Shown piece after piece: positions 5,613-7,561 of a stretch of 7,561 nt of DNA. The position numbers were made by a program, and so were the translations under genes. Within the stretch, counting starts at the first letter, position 1. Each line of letters starts with the position of its first letter. The notes beneath the pieces were generated by a model that did not search any database, had not been told where the DNA came from, and saw only the letters and a program-made list of their open reading frames with translations. Source of the stretch: Thermococci archaeon (GTDB lineage: Archaea; Methanobacteriota_B; Thermococci; Methanofastidiosales; B48-G16); NCBI GenBank assembly GCA_030668905.1, contig DAOVEQ010000042.1, forward strand, positions 1 to 7,561, given 5' to 3'.

Positions 5613-5690
5613 GCTTTCGGTCATTTTGATTTAAAAGTAGATATATTTTTTTATAGTAGGCATTTTTAGGGTCGGTGTGCAGATTTGAGA

Positions 5691-7145
5691 TTAAATGTCG
5701 AGTTCATTGAACTCAAACTGATCGAAATTCTCTTTTTTTGAACTCGATAAAGAAAAAAGATCGATCTTTGCTGGGATGGGAAACGGGACAGATATCCCGG
5801 TTATTATAGCTTCGCCAATGTCAAGTCTCTTCATCTCCTTCTTAAAATCAGAAAGATCATTCTCAGAAGAGAGAACCAGATGCTCTCTGTCTTTTATATT
5901 TGTCAGGAGCATGATTATTACAGTATTCAATTGTGCCAAAACCTCTTCAAATATCTTATGGGGCATCTGATCCACTATGCAGAGTCCTAAATTGAACTTT
6001 CTTCCTTCTCTGACTATATCAGAAAATACAGTTTTTTTAGCTGTGTCCACGTTCAGAAGTTTATGTGCTTCTTCAAGAACCAAAAGTGTTTCTTTGGTTT
6101 TATGTCCCTCTTTTTTGTATTTTTTATATTTATTGAGTAAAAACCTCGATATTACGGATGTAATTAATTTTATAGCCCAATCATCATGTTCATAATCTCC
6201 AAAATCTATTATAATCACTTTATCTTGTCTTATTTTATCTCGAATATAATTTAAAGAGTTAAAATCTCTACCGACAAAATTATAATCCATTATCCTCCCA
6301 ATTTTTCTCTGCAATGCTAAAACTGTAGTCATCTGTATCTTGTTTTCAAACTCTGATACTATGTTTTCCGTATCAGTTTGTGACATATATTCCAGCCATT
6401 TTCCTCCGTATCTTTTGTATATAAGAGCTACGGCATCTTCCTGAGCTTCTGTGAGTGTAGTCATTACTCTTAGATCGCCTGGTTTTATCATCTGGAGCGG
6501 AATGGTGAGAGAAACATCACATTCACCTCCGGGAAGTCCAACTACTATAACGTTCTCCATTCCTCCCAATCCTCTCTTATATCCATATTCTCCGTGGATA
6601 TCAAAAACTAGACATGGTATATTATGTTTTATCATTTCCTTTATAATGACTTTAACTGTGTTTGATTTTCCACTTCCCGTTTTCCCAAAAACTCCTGCAT
6701 GTTTTGTGATAAAAGACTCTATATCTATCTTTATCGGAAGATCCATGTTTCTCAGTCTTCCTATTTTTATGTAGTTTTTTCCTTCTTTCAAAAGAAACTC
6801 CAGATCTTTTGATTCCGCTTTCCTGATCTTCGACAAGAACTTTGGTATAGTTTTGGCAGGTTTTATCCCGGAATCTAAAACTCCCAGTATGCCGCATTCT
6901 GCTGCGTAATAAAACTGAGTCCCGAAAAGGCTCTCCATGTCATCTATTCTATCTGTGAGAACAGCTATTTTGTCAGGCAGATTCGGCTCCCCTATGTTTT
7001 TGGAAAAAATAGAAGAAACTCTTGCAAGATACTTGAATCTTGACTCTATTATCAGTAAATCCCCCATGTTTATATTTTCTATATCATCCAGAAGTATTCT
7101 TGCAGTTATTCTGTCGCTCTCTGCTGAAATTACTTTGCCTATCAT
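5691..7145 (-). CDS. HerA-like hexameric DNA-pumping ATPase (FtsK/HerA superfamily)
   Basis: A 484-residue ATPase with HerA architecture. An N-terminal beta-rich HAS-barrel (about 1-90) precedes the ATPase core, which shows Walker A GKTGSGKSN (154-162), the HerA-typical FDIHGEYG (181-188), Walker B TLLVLEEAH (353-361) and the REGRKFNLG segment (379-387) that holds the arginine-finger candidates R379 and R382. The sensor segment VDQMP (391-395) has Met where many HerA proteins have Arg in SQRP. A C-terminal segment (about 440-470) closes the protein, as in HerA. Canonical HerA drives DNA through a hexamer together with the NurA nuclease in end resection. No nurA, mre11 or rad50 is in view, so this could be the main HerA or a paralogue with another partner. 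The start codon overlaps the stop of the upstream helical-repeat protein as ATGA, which suggests co-translation. Confidence 0.9.
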   Translation of the reverse strand: MIGKVISAESDRITARILLDDIENINMGDLLIIESRFKYLARVSSIFSKNIGEPNLPDKIAVLTDRIDDMESLFGTQFYYAAECGILGVLDSGIKPAKTIPKFLSKIRKAESKDLEFLLKEGKNYIKIGRLRNMDLPIKIDIESFITKHAGVFGKTGSGKSNTVKVIIKEMIKHNIPCLVFDIHGEYGYKRGLGGMENVIVVGLPGGECDVSLTIPLQMIKPGDLRVMTTLTEAQEDAVALIYKRYGGKWLEYMSQTDTENIVSEFENKIQMTTVLALQRKIGRIMDYNFVGRDFNSLNYIRDKIRQDKVIIIDFGDYEHDDWAIKLITSVISRFLLNKYKKYKKEGHKTKETLLVLEEAHKLLNVDTAKKTVFSDIVREGRKFNLGLCIVDQMPHKIFEEVLAQLNTVIIMLLTNIKDREHLVLSSENDLSDFKKEMKRLDIGEAIITGISVPFPIPAKIDLFSLSSSKKENFDQFEFNELDI

Positions 7146-7561
7146 ATCCCATACTTTCTCTTTATTCTTTTATACTTTTCTTCGGTGCCTTTTGTTCTTT
7201 TCTTTTTAGAAAGTTCTAAAATCAGGATTATGTTGACAAGCAAAAGAAGTGCCAAACCAGCTACTAACGATGTTACCATTGTGGTATTTTCCTCAGTCAC
7301 TATTACAGTTTCAGGTAACGAAGCTCCGGGATGCAGTTTGTCTGAAAATGATTTTAAAACTTCTTCTATCTCCGAAACTTTTTTTGAATCTCCAAGATTT
7401 TTGTAGTAATTCAGAGCTTCACTCAGGAAAGAGTAGGCTTCAGTATATTTACCATTTTTCAGGAGCCTTTCCCCGTCCTGCTCGTATCTATCAGCGATTA
7501 TATACTTCTCACATCTATTCTTTCCCTCTTCATCATCCAAAGAGCAGTAATAATAGTAAGC
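7142..7561 (-). CDS. Helical-repeat (TPR-like) protein with C-terminal membrane anchor, N-terminus beyond window
   Basis: The last 139 codons of a protein that stays open to the right edge. A TTG at 7540 could start a 132-residue version, but the frame continues upstream as AYYYYCS with no stop and no ribosome binding site near the TTG, so the gene is more likely longer. Counting from that TTG, residues about 13-62 form helix pairs with the TPR-like pattern ERLLKNGKYTEAYSFLSEAL followed by NYYKNLGDSKKVSEI. A short linker follows, then one strongly hydrophobic segment at about 89-108 (TSLVAGLALLLLVNIILILE) and a very basic tail rich in Lys and Arg. This predicts the repeat domain on the outside and a basic cytoplasmic tail. 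The stop overlaps the HerA-like start, so the two proteins are probably made together. TPR is the best guess from pattern; the full protein is needed to confirm it. Confidence 0.7.
   Translation of the reverse strand, partial: AYYYYCSLDDEEGKNRCEKYIIADRYEQDGERLLKNGKYTEAYSFLSEALNYYKNLGDSKKVSEIEEVLKSFSDKLHPGASLPETVIVTEENTTMVTSLVAGLALLLLVNIILILELSKKKRTKGTEEKYKRIKRKYGI

Noticed and set aside
5620..5690. Possible hairpin or small RNA in the gap between the HerA-like gene and the histone gene
   Set aside because: The two GTAG-containing arms around the T run do not pair properly, no C/D box or tRNA-like pattern is visible, and only the histone promoter can be supported here.
6451..6774. Plus-strand frame of 107 codons inside the HerA-like gene, and other shadows at 5776-6195 and 6652-6897
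   Set aside because: They overlap the Walker A region and other conserved parts of the ATPase, so the coding strand is clear.

Overview
This is an AT-rich archaeal window. The evidence is an archaeal core histone, a single-domain Sm-like (SmAP/LSm) protein, a short dUTPase of the archaeal dCTP-deaminase-related type, an MJ1316-type small protein, a HerA-type ATPase with a Walker A motif, TTTAAATA-type box A promoters, and ribosome binding sites that read GAGGTGAT or GTGAT. The mix of histone, LSm and HerA looks euryarchaeal, but I cannot name the lineage from the sequence alone. No tRNA, rRNA, CRISPR array, transposon or phage hallmark was seen, and no gap between genes exceeds about 135 bases.

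Layout from left to right: (1) the N-terminal part of an HD-domain phosphohydrolase on the minus strand, cut by the left edge; (2) seryl-tRNA synthetase on the plus strand, divergent from it across 49 bp; (3) a lipoprotein with a C-terminal transglutaminase-like cysteine catalytic domain on the minus strand, whose stop codon directly abuts the serS stop; (4) an EamA-family (DMT) transporter on the minus strand; (5) a compact plus-strand operon, divergent from EamA, of LSm, dUTPase and an MJ1316/DUF504 domain protein, coupled by a TAATG and an ATGA overlap; (6) a minus-strand series read from the right edge: the C-terminal part of a helical-repeat membrane-anchored protein, a HerA-like ATPase coupled to it by an ATGA overlap, a histone with its own strong promoter and ribosome binding site, and a small two-helix membrane protein that meets the LSm operon tail to tail with a 2-nt gap.

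Most of the window is housekeeping: translation (serS), nucleotide sanitation (dUTPase, perhaps the HD phosphohydrolase), RNA binding (LSm, MJ1316 domain), chromatin (histone) and DNA processing or pumping (HerA). The points that merit a second look are the LSm-dUTPase-MJ1316 operon, unusual residues in the Sm2 motif of the LSm protein, a HerA-like ATPase paired with a membrane-anchored helical-repeat protein instead of NurA/Mre11/Rad50, a surface transglutaminase-like lipoprotein, and very compact gene boundaries, with two tail-to-tail pairs separated by 0 and 2 nt and two divergent pairs that each appear to share one AT-rich promoter element. I see no convincing new multi-gene defence or mobile system.
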